From assembly GCF_000308575.1 (NCBI RefSeq), contig NZ_BAFZ01000159.1:1-54348 (forward strand): a stretch of 54,348 bases of DNA, given 5' to 3'. The position numbers and the translations under genes were made by a program. This DNA is from Nocardia exalbida NBRC 100660. Lineage in GTDB: Bacteria; Actinomycetota; Actinomycetes; Mycobacteriales; Mycobacteriaceae. Below, piece after piece: positions 1 to 7,997 of the stretch. Below the pieces are notes generated by a model, which searched no databases, had not been told where the DNA came from, and saw only the letters and a list, made by a program, of their open reading frames with translations. Position 1 is the first letter of the stretch; each line of letters opens with the position of its first letter.

Positions 1-732
1 GCCGAGGCGGTGACGGCCGGAGTGATCCGGCAGCGGGTGCACTGCATGGCACCGCCCGGCGTGACCGATCCCGGGCAGCAGCGATTCTCGCTGGGGCCCA
101 CCAAGATCCTGCTCGACGACACCGCACTCCCCTCGTTGCCGGAATTCGTAGCGCGCATCCGGGCAGCACACGCGGCAGGCAGGCCCGTCGCGGTGCACTG
201 CGTGACCCGAGTACAGCTGATCTTGACCATCGCCGCCCTCGACGAGGCGGGGCTGCTCGCCGGTGACCGGATCGAGCACGGCGCCATGGTGCCCGCCGAT
301 CTCATGGAATGGTTGCGCCGCAAGCGCGTTCCGGTGGTGACGCAACCGCATTTCCCGGTCGAGCGCGCCGAGCAGTACGCCCGCGAAGTGGCGGCCGAGG
401 ACCGGGGCGACCTGTGGCGGCTGGGCTCCCTGCTGACCGCCGGGGTCCCGGTGGCGGCCGGAACCGACGCCCCGTTCGGTGATGCCGACCCGTGGGGGGT
501 GGTGCGCGCGGCCGTCGAACGCGAACCCGCCGAGCGGATCTCGCCGCCCGCCGCGCTCGCCTTGTTCTCCGGGCATCCCGCGCGGCCCACCGTGCCGCGC
601 GCCGTCGCGGCCGGTGAGGTCGCGGATTTGACCCTGCTGCGCGTGCCGCCGCGGGAGATCGATGTGCCGGACCGGGAACTCGTCGCGGCCACCGTTGTGG
701 ACGGCACAGCGGTGTATGTGGCGATCGGTTAG
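1..732 (+). CDS. Amidohydrolase family 3-like metal hydrolase, C-terminal part (5' end outside window)
   Basis: The reading frame is open from base 1, so the true start lies upstream; about 243 residues are visible. Seen: a TIM-barrel amidohydrolase pattern with AVHCVTR near residue 66, RIEHGAMVP near 93 and GTDAPFGDADPW near 156. In this superfamily such His and Asp residues bind catalytic metal, and the short C-terminal beta segment (VADLTLLRVPP) is the usual small composite domain. The family (YtcJ-like, amidohydrolase 3) hydrolyses amide or ester bonds of cyclic or N-acyl compounds in the cytoplasm; the substrate is unknown. It is followed by 271 bp of promoter-like DNA before the next gene, so it ends its own transcript. 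Confidence 0.8.
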   Translation, partial: AEAVTAGVIRQRVHCMAPPGVTDPGQQRFSLGPTKILLDDTALPSLPEFVARIRAAHAAGRPVAVHCVTRVQLILTIAALDEAGLLAGDRIEHGAMVPADLMEWLRRKRVPVVTQPHFPVERAEQYAREVAAEDRGDLWRLGSLLTAGVPVAAGTDAPFGDADPWGVVRAAVEREPAERISPPAALALFSGHPARPTVPRAVAAGEVADLTLLRVPPREIDVPDRELVAATVVDGTAVYVAIG

Positions 733-794
733 TCCGCTCCAGCGGTACCGGGGTCACCGTGCCGATGCCCCGTTTGCCCTCGTGTGAAAACGCT

Positions 795-813
795 ATTCTC
801 ATTCAAGAAGAAT
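795..813. promoter_or_regulatory. Inverted repeat ATTCTC-N7-AAGAAT, candidate operator
   Basis: Arms ATTCTC (795-800) and AAGAAT (808-813) form an inverted repeat with one mismatch and a 7-bp spacer. The same geometry recurs at 7722-7740. It lies 3' of the first amidohydrolase and about 190 bp before the next start. Binding by a TetR-type protein is inferred from dyad shape only. Confidence 0.4.
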
Positions 814-917
814 GCTCTCTCCAGCGCCCGTAGCCGTCAATGGTCGCGAAACGCCGGGATGACGTCCTCACTCTGTCGACCCGGCCCGACCCGAGGTGTA
901 TCGTCTACTAGAGCTAC

Positions 918-932
918 GAGAGTGACATTCTC
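918..932. promoter_or_regulatory. GAGA-N7-TCTC operator-like palindrome
   Basis: The 15-mer GAGAGTGACATTCTC is one of four sites with the same arms, spacing and inner T at position 6 (others at 7866, 17918 and 27186), each upstream of a catabolic transcription unit. This copy lies 71 bp before the amidohydrolase start at 1004. It probably binds one TetR-like repressor that is not encoded intact in this window. Confidence 0.6.
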
Positions 933-1003
933 TTCATAGAAGATTTATCGTCTCGAACTGCCGGAGCGCAGCCCGGCGCAGCGCGCGAACAGCGAGGAGT
1001 CAC

Positions 1004-2260
1004 GTGAACATCGACGACATGATCCTGGTGAGCATCGACGACCATGTGGTCGAGCCGCTCGAGATGTTCGACAACCACGTTCCGAAGAAGTGGGCCGATT
1101 TCGCCCCGAAGGTCGTCGTCGACGAGAACGGCATCGACCGGTGGGTGTACCGGGACCGGCCCACCGGCGTGGCCGGTCTGAACGCCGTCGTCACCTGGCC
1201 TGCCGAGGAATGGGGCAAGGACCCGGCCGGATACGCCGAGATGCGGCCCGCGGTCTACGACGTGCACGACCGTGTGCGCGACATGGACGCCAACGGCGTC
1301 CTCGCCTCCATGTGTTTCCCCACGTTCACCGGCTTCAGCGCGGGTCACCTCAGCCGCGGCGGACAGGACGAGATCACCGTCGCGATGATCTCGGCGTACA
1401 ACGACTGGCACATCGAGGACTGGGCGGGCGCCTACCCGGGCCGGTTCATCCCGATCGGCATCCTGCCCATGTGGGATCCGGCGCTGGCGGTGGCCGAGAT
1501 CGAGCGGCTGGCGGCGAGGGGCTGCCACTCGGTGACCATGCCGGAGCTGCCGCACATCGACGGCCTGCCCAGCTACCACGATCTCGACTACTGGGCGCCG
1601 GTGTTCCAGGCGCTGTCGGACCACGAGACGGTGATGAACCTGCACATCGGCCAAGGCTTCGGTGTGCTGCGGCTGGCGCCGGACGCCCCCATCGACAACC
1701 TGATGGTGCTGGCGCCGAGTATCTCGCTGATCGCCGCCCAGGATCTGTTGTGGGGTCCCGCCTTCCGCAGCTATCCGAAACTGAAGGTCGCGCTGTCCGA
1801 AGGCGGCGTCGGCTGGATCCCGTTCTTCCTGGACCGCTCCGACCGGCACTACACCAACCAGCGCTGGCTGCGCCGCGACTTCGGCGGCAAGCTGCCCAGC
1901 GAGGTGTTCCGCGAGCACGTGCTCGCCTGCTACGTGACCGACAAGACCGCGCTGAAGTTCCGCCACGACATCGGCATCGACAACATCGCCTGGGAATGCG
2001 ACTACCCGCACTCGGACTCGATCTGGCCGGACGCGCCCGAGTTCGTGCTGGGTGAACTGCGGGCCGCGGGCGCCGACGACACCGACATCCACAAGATCAC
2101 CTGGCAGAACGCCACCCGTCACTTCAACTGGGATCCGTTCGCGCACATCCCGAAGGAGCGGGCGACCGTGGGGGCGTTGCGGGCGAACGCGACCGACGTC
2201 GACACCTCGACCAGGTCGCGCAAGGAATACGCCGCGGCCTATGCCCAGCGCGCGAGCTGA
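1004..2260 (+). CDS. Amidohydrolase family 2 (ACMSD-like) metal-dependent hydrolase/decarboxylase
   Basis: A 418-residue protein with a GTG start preceded by GCGAGGAG. Seen: the N-terminal metal motif DDHVVEP (residues 12-18), LHIGQGF with His214, SEGGVGWIPF (266 onward) and WECDYPHSD with Asp333 and His336, the typical signature of PF04909 TIM-barrel enzymes. Family members hydrolyse or decarboxylate cyclic or beta-keto-acid type intermediates using one divalent metal; which reaction applies here is not evident. It starts a short operon with the EthD-like protein 9 bp downstream and ends at a strong hairpin. The upstream 15-bp palindrome at 918 places it in the same putative regulon as the SDR/P450 operons. 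Confidence 0.85.
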   Translation: MNIDDMILVSIDDHVVEPLEMFDNHVPKKWADFAPKVVVDENGIDRWVYRDRPTGVAGLNAVVTWPAEEWGKDPAGYAEMRPAVYDVHDRVRDMDANGVLASMCFPTFTGFSAGHLSRGGQDEITVAMISAYNDWHIEDWAGAYPGRFIPIGILPMWDPALAVAEIERLAARGCHSVTMPELPHIDGLPSYHDLDYWAPVFQALSDHETVMNLHIGQGFGVLRLAPDAPIDNLMVLAPSISLIAAQDLLWGPAFRSYPKLKVALSEGGVGWIPFFLDRSDRHYTNQRWLRRDFGGKLPSEVFREHVLACYVTDKTALKFRHDIGIDNIAWECDYPHSDSIWPDAPEFVLGELRAAGADDTDIHKITWQNATRHFNWDPFAHIPKERATVGALRANATDVDTSTRSRKEYAAAYAQRAS

Positions 2261-2269
2261 GGCGGCGGA

Positions 2270-2566
2270 GTGCGGCTGCTGGTCTTCTCCACTCCGCGGG
2301 ACGGAATGGACGCCGAATACAACGAGTGGTACGCCGGGACGCACATCCCCGAGATGCTCGCCGTCCCCGGCGTCCTCTCTTGCACTCGCCACCGCTTGAT
2401 TCGTGGCGACGCCGGTGCGGCCCGCTACCTCGCCGTGTACGACATCGACGGCGATGTCCACACCGTGCTGGCCGAACTCGGCGAGCGCGCCGCCGACGGA
2501 CGCATGGCGCTCACTCCGGCGGCCGACCCCGCCAAGACCAGAATCACCGTCTGGGAACAGATCTGA
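2270..2566 (+). CDS. Small EthD-like dimeric alpha/beta-barrel protein
   Basis: A 98-residue protein with a GTG start 9 bp after the amidohydrolase, so the two are probably cotranscribed. Seen: a short ferredoxin-like alpha/beta pattern with MRLLVFSTP at the N-terminus and YNEWYAGTHIPEML (about residues 17-30), which resembles the NxWYxxxHxPE stretch of EthD/DUF-type dimeric barrels. Relatives include small isomerases, lactonases and auxiliary proteins of ring-degradation or P450 systems, often with an active-site His such as that in THIPE. A role as a small isomerase or helper acting on the product of the preceding amidohydrolase is inference. The gene stops just before a bidirectional terminator. 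Confidence 0.65.
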   Translation: MRLLVFSTPRDGMDAEYNEWYAGTHIPEMLAVPGVLSCTRHRLIRGDAGAARYLAVYDIDGDVHTVLAELGERAADGRMALTPAADPAKTRITVWEQI

Positions 2567-2570
2567 GCGG

Positions 2571-2618
2571 GGACAGCCCCGGTGCGGACGGTCTCGATCG
2601 TCCGCACCGGGGCTGTCC
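2571..2618. terminator. Bidirectional terminator hairpin, 20-bp perfect stem
   Basis: Arms 2571-2590 (GGACAGCCCCGGTGCGGACG) and 2599-2618 are exact reverse complements separated by an 8-base loop. The hairpin sits between convergent genes, 4 bp after the plus-strand stop codon and 17 bp from the minus-strand stop codon, so it probably ends both transcripts. There is no clear U-tract, as is common in high-GC actinobacteria. Confidence 0.85.
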
Positions 2619-2635
2619 GCTGCCAGGGCCGGTCC

Positions 2636-3793
2636 TCAGCGCGGCCCCTCCAGGATCGTCACCGCCGACACCGCGGTCGGCCCGCCGAGGTTGTGCGCCA
2701 GACCGATTCGCGCGCCGTCCACCTGGTTGACGGCGGTGCCGCGCAATTGCTCGAACAGCTCTACGCACTGCGCGACGCCGGTCGCGCCGGGCGGGTGACC
2801 CTTGGTCTTCAGTCCGCCACTGGGATTGACCGGCAGGACGCCGCCGACCGTCGTCGCTCCGGCCTCCACCAGCTTGTACGCCTCGAACCGCTCGGCGAAA
2901 CCGAGGTCCTCGTAGCTGATCAGCTCGATGCCGGTGAAGAAATCGTGCACCTCGGCGACGTCGATGTCCCCCGGGGCGAGCCCGGCCATCGCGAACGCCG
3001 CGCGCGCCGCCCGCACCGTCGCGGGGAAGGTGGTCATGTCCCGCTTGTGCTGGTGCATCACCGAGTCCAGGCCGAGGCCGACGCCGCGGATCCACACCGG
3101 CCTGTCGGTGTAGCGGTCCACGACGTCCTCGGCGGCGAGCACCAGAGCCGCGGCGCCGTCGCTCTGCGGCACGCAGTCGTACACGCCGAATGGATCGGCC
3201 ACGATCGGCGCGGTCAGCGCCTGCTCCATCGTGATCTCGAACCGCAGGCGCGCTTTGGGATTGCGCGCGCCGTGCCGATGGTTCTTCACCGCGACCATCG
3301 CCAAGTGCTCCCGGGTCGCCGAAGACTCGTACAAATACCGGTTGACGTGCAACGCGAAACCCGCCGGCGCGAACAGGCCGAGCTGGTAGTCCCAGGCGTT
3401 TTCCCTGGTCAGGTTCTCCCACTCGCGCAGCAGGTCCTTCTGCGCCGTCTCGCGCAGCTTGTCGGCGCCGATCACGAGCGCGACGTCGACCGCGCCGGAG
3501 GAGATGGCGAACAGCGCGTTGCGGACCGCGTCGTGACCGGTGGCGCAGGAGTTGTCGATGTGCGTCACGGGCAGGTCCGGCAGGTCCAGCGCGTCGGCCA
3601 GCACACCGGCGGGGAAGCCGCCGGTGGTGCCTATGGCGCCGAACCAGGCGGCCTGCAGATCCGTCGTGCGCAGGCCCTTGTCGACCGAGGCGGCGCAGTC
3701 GGCGAACGCCATGAGCAGCAGGTCTTGGATGCCGAGCGCGAAATGTTCGGCGAAGGGCGTCATCCCCGCGCCGACGATGGCCACTTTCCTCAT
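2636..3793 (-). CDS. Thiolase (SCP-x/Ltp-like acetyl-CoA acyltransferase)
   Basis: A 385-residue thiolase. Seen: the nucleophile in IDNSCATGHD (Cys83), GHPPGATG (His333) and the C-terminal AHNLGGP (His367), arranged as in SCP-x type non-specific lipid-transfer thiolases rather than FadA. Such enzymes cleave beta-ketoacyl-CoA, often of branched or ring-bearing chains. Its start overlaps the end of the HMGS-like/OB-fold gene by four bases (ATGA). The order HMGS-like, OB-fold, thiolase recalls thiolase complexes in which an OB-fold protein bridges partners and shares a CoA site. It is the last gene of the minus operon from 7692 and ends at the shared terminator. Confidence 0.88.
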   Translation of the reverse strand: MRKVAIVGAGMTPFAEHFALGIQDLLLMAFADCAASVDKGLRTTDLQAAWFGAIGTTGGFPAGVLADALDLPDLPVTHIDNSCATGHDAVRNALFAISSGAVDVALVIGADKLRETAQKDLLREWENLTRENAWDYQLGLFAPAGFALHVNRYLYESSATREHLAMVAVKNHRHGARNPKARLRFEITMEQALTAPIVADPFGVYDCVPQSDGAAALVLAAEDVVDRYTDRPVWIRGVGLGLDSVMHQHKRDMTTFPATVRAARAAFAMAGLAPGDIDVAEVHDFFTGIELISYEDLGFAERFEAYKLVEAGATTVGGVLPVNPSGGLKTKGHPPGATGVAQCVELFEQLRGTAVNQVDGARIGLAHNLGGPTAVSAVTILEGPR

Positions 3794-4974
3794 ACCGCCT
3801 CCGGTTCCGGTTCCGGTTCGAACGCGTATCCGTAATCCGGCACGCCGGAGCGCACCGCCACCCGTCGCAGGACCATGCGCCCGCGATCGCCGATGGTCAC
3901 CGTGCCCGGGTCGGCTCCGGTGACCTTGGCCAGCGCCCGGACGCCGACGTCGTCGAGTTCCACGATCACCAGGGAGTACGGGCTCTTCAGCCCGGGCACC
4001 GGGATCCGCACCGTCGTCTCGGCGTAGACGCTGCCGGTCCGCGGCAGCGGCACCAGGGTGTAGCCGGTACTGAGGCTGCCGTCCCGGCCCACCCGGTAGC
4101 GGGGCGGGAAGTCCAGCTCCGCGCTGTCACCGTGCCTGCCCGCCTCCCAGCGGACCTTGGCCTCGAACGCGCGCTCGTAGGCGGCCAGCGAGATCGGCAG
4201 GTCCGCGCCGGGCAGGGCGACGACCTCCGGAAGCGCCCGCGCGGGCAGTTCGTTGCGCCGCACCCGGGCAGCGCCGGGCACCACCATGACCCCGCTCAGG
4301 TTGGCCTGCTCCACGCCGACCAGCAAGCCGGCTCCGCCCCGGTCGGCCATCGCGGCGAGCGCGAACAGCCCGGCGCTGGCGCCCAGCGTCGGCAATCGCG
4401 GCGGTGCGGCCAGGCACAGCGCCGCCGCCTGCTTGTGATCGACGCCCGCCACCGCCACCGGCGTGTCCAGCCACGCCGCCGAAAGCGAGGCGATCAGGCC
4501 CCTTTCGTGCAGCAGCCGGGGATCGCCGTAGTCGTGCACCGCGCCGAGGGCGTTGCGGGTACGCACCGGAAGGCTGCGCGTGACGCGCGCCGCGGTGCGT
4601 ACCTGCAGGCCTTCGCGGTCGGACACCCAGGCCGCCACCGCGCCCGCCGGTTCCAGGTCGACACCGATGACCAGGGTGCGCGGGCGCGCCGAACTCGAGG
4701 CGTCCAGCGCCGCCGGGGCGCCGCCGAGCCGCTCGATGACCTCCAGTTCGGGATCCAATCCCAGACCGGCCAGCAGGACGGCGGCGTTGCTGCTCTCCAC
4801 CAGCGGCAGATCACGGCTGACCAGCACGACGCGTTCCACCGGCTCGCCGGACGCGACGGCGGATCGCCCGGCCTCCACCGCCAGGGTGACGGCGTCCTCG
4901 TCGTCACCCGCGATCCGGCTGCGCTGGCTACCCCAGCAGGGCAGATACGTGCCCAGCGATGCGATGTACGGCAT
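3790..4974 (-). CDS. HMG-CoA-synthase-like domain fused to a DUF35 OB-fold
   Basis: A 394-residue protein in two parts. Residues 1 to about 215 have the alternating hydrophobic pattern of a thiolase/HMG-CoA-synthase-like fold (MPYIASLGTYLPCW start, AGVDHKQAAALCLA). The last third (RYRVGRDGSLSTGYTLVPL to DYGYAFEP) reads as a DUF35 OB-fold. The Cys4 zinc ribbon usual before this OB-fold is not visible. I could not identify a certain catalytic Cys, so the synthase half may be structural. ATGA overlap with the following thiolase suggests a stoichiometric complex that channels an acyl-CoA; this is inferred from thiolase/DUF35/HMGCS assemblies in other prokaryotes. The C-terminal tail is Glu/Pro-rich. 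Confidence 0.7.
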   Translation of the reverse strand: MPYIASLGTYLPCWGSQRSRIAGDDEDAVTLAVEAGRSAVASGEPVERVVLVSRDLPLVESSNAAVLLAGLGLDPELEVIERLGGAPAALDASSSARPRTLVIGVDLEPAGAVAAWVSDREGLQVRTAARVTRSLPVRTRNALGAVHDYGDPRLLHERGLIASLSAAWLDTPVAVAGVDHKQAAALCLAAPPRLPTLGASAGLFALAAMADRGGAGLLVGVEQANLSGVMVVPGAARVRRNELPARALPEVVALPGADLPISLAAYERAFEAKVRWEAGRHGDSAELDFPPRYRVGRDGSLSTGYTLVPLPRTGSVYAETTVRIPVPGLKSPYSLVIVELDDVGVRALAKVTGADPGTVTIGDRGRMVLRRVAVRSGVPDYGYAFEPEPEPEAV

Positions 4975-4993
4975 CGGTCCCTCTTTCCCGGGC

Positions 4994-6229
4994 CTAGGCC
5001 ACCGCGCCGGCGGCCTTGAGCGCGATGATGCGATCCCAATCCAGGCCGAGTTCGAGCAGGATCTCCTCGGTCTGGGCGGCGAATTCGGGGCCGGGCCGCA
5101 GTTCCGGCGCGCCGACGTCGAACTGCACCGGACTGGACACCAGTTCCAGTTCCCCTGCCGGAAGCAGATATTCGTTCGCCCTGATCTGCGCGTCCTGCGT
5201 CACCTGCCACGAGTCCTGCACCGGAGCCCACGGTCCGGCCAGGGTGGCGAAGCGCTCGCTCCACTCGGCCAGCGTGCGTTGCTCGATCACCTCGCGCAGG
5301 ATCTGCACCGCCTCGGCGGTGTGCGCCGCGATCTGCGCCGCGTCGGCGAAGCGGGGGTCATCGGCCAGTTCCGGGCGGTCGATGTGCCTGCAGACATCCG
5401 CCCAGAACTTGGCCGGTTGCAGCATGACGAACGACAGATAGCGATCGTCGGCGGTGGCGTAGAGCCCCGACAGCGGATTGGTCGGCGCGCCGTGGGCACC
5501 GGGCATCGGCGCCACCAGCGGTTTGTCCTGGCTGGCCGACAACGCGACGGTGTGCCCCATCGCCCACAGTCCGCTGCCGAGCAGCGAGACGTCGACCACC
5601 GAAGGTTGCCCGGTCCGTTCGCGTTTCAGCAGGGCGGCGGCGATCCCGCCGGCGAGATTGGTGCCGGAGATGGTGTCGCCGAACGCCGGGCCGGGTGGTT
5701 GGATCATGCCCTCCAAGCCCGGCGGGGTGATGGTGGCCGCGATACCGCCACGGCACCAGAACGCGGTCATGTCGTAGCCGCCGCGGGCGGATTCGACGCC
5801 GCGCGGGCCCAGCGCGCTGCCCCGCGCGTAGACGATATCCGGGTTCACCGCGCGGATGTCCTCCACGTCGATGCCGAACTTCGTGCGCGCCTGCGGCAGG
5901 AAGCTGGTCAGGAACACGTCCGCTCGCCGGGCCAGGTCGTAGATCACCTCCCGGCCCTCGGCCACCGACATGTCCACCCCGATGCTGCGCTTGCCCCGGT
6001 TGGCATGCTCCACATTGGGATTGGGGTCGCCCTCGATCTTGAACGCGCCCACTTGCCGCAGTCCGCGCTGCGGGTCACCGGTGACGGCGTGCTCGACCTT
6101 CACGACGTCGGCCCCCCAGTCGGAGAGCACCGCGCCCGCCGACGGGACGAAACCGTACATCGCGACCTCGAGCACCCGGATGCCCTCCAGTGGCTTGCTC
6201 ACCGCCTCACCTCGCTCGGGCTCGCTCAC
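4994..6229 (-). CDS. Class III CoA transferase (CaiB/BaiF family)
   Basis: About 411 residues with the family start LEGIRVLEVAMYGFVPSAGAVLSDWGADVVKVE and RGKRSIGVDMS. These enzymes move CoA between an acyl-CoA and a free acid through an aspartyl-CoA thioester, here presumably activating an acid made by the aldehyde dehydrogenase encoded just upstream. Two starts are plausible. GTG at 6229 overlaps the ALDH stop (GTGA) and has GGAGG 7 bp upstream. GTG at 6202 (start of SKPLEGIRV) also has GAGG and fits homolog length better; the extra residues SEPERGEAV are low-complexity. A second paralogue lies at 23532-24707. Confidence 0.88.
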   Translation of the reverse strand: MSEPERGEAVSKPLEGIRVLEVAMYGFVPSAGAVLSDWGADVVKVEHAVTGDPQRGLRQVGAFKIEGDPNPNVEHANRGKRSIGVDMSVAEGREVIYDLARRADVFLTSFLPQARTKFGIDVEDIRAVNPDIVYARGSALGPRGVESARGGYDMTAFWCRGGIAATITPPGLEGMIQPPGPAFGDTISGTNLAGGIAAALLKRERTGQPSVVDVSLLGSGLWAMGHTVALSASQDKPLVAPMPGAHGAPTNPLSGLYATADDRYLSFVMLQPAKFWADVCRHIDRPELADDPRFADAAQIAAHTAEAVQILREVIEQRTLAEWSERFATLAGPWAPVQDSWQVTQDAQIRANEYLLPAGELELVSSPVQFDVGAPELRPGPEFAAQTEEILLELGLDWDRIIALKAAGAVA

Positions 6230-7692
6230 GCGACCACCTCCGCGAGGGTCTTGCGCTCCAGGAACTCCTCCAGGCCGACGCGACCCATCTCCCGGCCGAT
6301 GCCGGACTGCTTGTATCCGCCGAAGGGCGCGTCGGGATGGAAGTAGTTGCCGCCGTTGATGCTCAACGTGCCGGTGCGGACCCGCCGCGCCACCGCTTTC
6401 GCCCGTTCGGCGTCGGCGCTGAACACCGCGCCGGACAGGCCGTAGATGGAGTTGTTCGCGATCCGTATCGCGTCCTCGTCGTCGGTGTAGGGGATGAGAG
6501 TCAGCACCGGGCCGAACACCTCTTCCTGCGCGATCTCGCTGTCCGGGTCGACGTTCGCCAGCAGGGTGGGCTTGTAGAAGTAGCCCGGATTCAGTTTCTC
6601 GCCGCCGGTCACGAGCGTGGCACCGCGCTCGACCGCCCGCTGCACCATGCCGTGCACCTTGTCCCGCTGGCGTTCGCTGATCAACGGGCCCATATAGGTT
6701 TTGGGATCACCGGGGTCGCCCCAGGTGACGTGGGCGAAATTGGCCGCGATCAGCTCGGCGACCTTGTCGTGGTCCTGGGCCGGTACCAGCACGCGCGTGG
6801 TCAGCGCGCAGCCCTGCCCGGCGTGGGTGACCACGCTGAACGCCGCGAACAGCGCGGCTTTGGTGTAATCGGCGTCGTCGAGCAGGATCATCGCCGATTT
6901 GCCGCCCAGCTCCAGGAACACCTTTTTCAGGGTGCCGCTGGCGGCGGCCATGATCTGGCGCCCCACCGGCGTGGACCCGGTGAAGGTGACGACGTCGACG
7001 TCCGGGTGGGTGGTCATCCGCTTGCCGACCTCGATATCGGAGGAGGCCAAGACGTTCACCACGCCGGGCGGGATGTCGGTGTGCCGGGCGATGATCTCGC
7101 CCAGCGCCAAGGTGGCCAGCGGAGTATCGGGCGCGCCCTTGAGCACCACGGTGCATCCGGCGGCGAGGGAGGGTGCGAGCTTGGCCAGCGCCAGCTGATG
7201 CGGGTAGTTGTAGGCGGCGATGGCGGCCACCACGCCCGCGGCTTCCAGCTCGACCCAGCGCCGGTGCTGCTGACCGCGGATCTCGACCACGCCGAGGTCC
7301 TCGCTCCAGGCGTAGTCCGTCAGGAGTCCGGCGTAGTAGCGCACGATCTCGAACGGGACCTCGAGCTGGTTGCCGTGGGTCAGCGTGCGCGTCGCGCCGA
7401 CTTCGGCGATGGTCAGTTCCCGCAGCTCCTCCACGTTGTCGCGCAACGCCTGGTACAGCTGGTTCAGACAGTGCGCCCGGAACTCGTGGTTGGTCGCCCA
7501 GTCGGTGGTGTCGAAGGCCCGCCGCGCCGCCGCGGCGGCCGCGTCCACCTCGGCCACACCGGCTTCCGGCGCGTAGCCGTACACCGCGCCGGTGGCGGGA
7601 TCGAGCGACGCGAGCGTGCGCCCGGTCTCGACCAGCTGCCCGTCGATCAGCAGCCGCCGCGCCACCGCTATCGCCTGTTCCTGCGTTGACAT
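6226..7692 (-). CDS. Aldehyde dehydrogenase, NAD(P)-dependent
   Basis: A 488-residue ALDH-superfamily enzyme. Seen: AYNYPHQ with Asn162, FTGSTPVG (about 237-244), the general base in LELGGKS (Glu261), the nucleophile in AGQGCALTTR (Cys295) and QEEVFGPV. It oxidises an aldehyde to the acid in the cytoplasm; the following CoA transferase could then activate the acid. It is the first gene of a four-gene minus-strand operon (ALDH, CoA transferase, HMGS-like/OB, thiolase). Its promoter region faces the SDR operon and contains both operator-like repeats (7722-7740 and 7866-7880), so the two operons are probably co-regulated. Confidence 0.93.
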   Translation of the reverse strand: MSTQEQAIAVARRLLIDGQLVETGRTLASLDPATGAVYGYAPEAGVAEVDAAAAAARRAFDTTDWATNHEFRAHCLNQLYQALRDNVEELRELTIAEVGATRTLTHGNQLEVPFEIVRYYAGLLTDYAWSEDLGVVEIRGQQHRRWVELEAAGVVAAIAAYNYPHQLALAKLAPSLAAGCTVVLKGAPDTPLATLALGEIIARHTDIPPGVVNVLASSDIEVGKRMTTHPDVDVVTFTGSTPVGRQIMAAASGTLKKVFLELGGKSAMILLDDADYTKAALFAAFSVVTHAGQGCALTTRVLVPAQDHDKVAELIAANFAHVTWGDPGDPKTYMGPLISERQRDKVHGMVQRAVERGATLVTGGEKLNPGYFYKPTLLANVDPDSEIAQEEVFGPVLTLIPYTDDEDAIRIANNSIYGLSGAVFSADAERAKAVARRVRTGTLSINGGNYFHPDAPFGGYKQSGIGREMGRVGLEEFLERKTLAEVVA

Positions 7693-7721
7693 CCTGTCTC
7701 CTCGCCGGGTGTGGAAATTAG

Positions 7722-7740
7722 ATTCTCGATATTGGAGAAT
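7722..7740. promoter_or_regulatory. Perfect inverted repeat ATTCTC-N7-GAGAAT
   Basis: Arms 7722-7727 and 7735-7740 are perfectly complementary around a 7-bp AT-rich spacer. The repeat lies 30 bp upstream of the ALDH start at 7692, where the minus-strand promoter should be, and shares its geometry with 795-813. Likely an operator for the ALDH operon. Confidence 0.5.
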
Positions 7741-7865
7741 TTAACACTCGCGATAGCGGAATGCAGCAACAATCATTGAGTTGCGCAGGCTCGGAGATCC
7801 CACCCTGACCCGAGGGGGGAAGCGAGCACCGGCTGCGGCGCGACTCTTGCGTCCGAGAACTGAAC

Positions 7866-7880
7866 GAGAGTACGGTTCTC
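7866..7880. promoter_or_regulatory. GAGA-N7-TCTC operator-like palindrome
   Basis: GAGAGTACGGTTCTC, extended to CGAGA-N7-TCTCG, lies 22 bp before the small leader ORF and about 114 bp before the SDR start. It is the second member of the four-site set with copies at 918, 17918 and 27186. Confidence 0.6.
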
Positions 7881-7901
7881 GCAATCGGAAGGGAGATTCT
7901 T

Positions 7902-7997
7902 GTGGTGGACACGACAACCCGCGTCCCGGTCTCGACGCGGCCGCGCGCACGCCGGTCGCCGATCGGCACGATCACCGGAGAGGGGTCGCACGCGTGA
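7902..7997 (+). CDS. Candidate 31-residue leader peptide overlapping the SDR start
   Basis: A GTG codon at 7902 follows GGAAGGGAG at a 6-bp distance, the best ribosome site in the region. It opens a 31-codon frame whose TGA stop overlaps the SDR's GTG start (GTGA, 7994-7997). The peptide begins MVDTTTRVPVSTRPRARR and has no Cys, no membrane segment and no mycofactocin-precursor ending. Translational coupling to the SDR is the most economical reading. It could also be a chance frame in a long 5' leader, because the SDR has its own GGAGAGGGG site. Confidence 0.35.
   Translation: MVDTTTRVPVSTRPRARRSPIGTITGEGSHA

Noticed and set aside
914..2461. 515-codon antisense open frame opposite the amidohydrolase
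   Set aside because: Mirror frame of a strongly coding high-GC gene; composition full of Arg/His/Val with no family pattern or ribosome site.
6203..6229. Tandem GAGCGAG/CGAGCGAG-type sequence at the ALDH-CoA transferase junction as a repeat element
   Set aside because: A short low-complexity run only; useful for start choice but not evidence of a mobile repeat.
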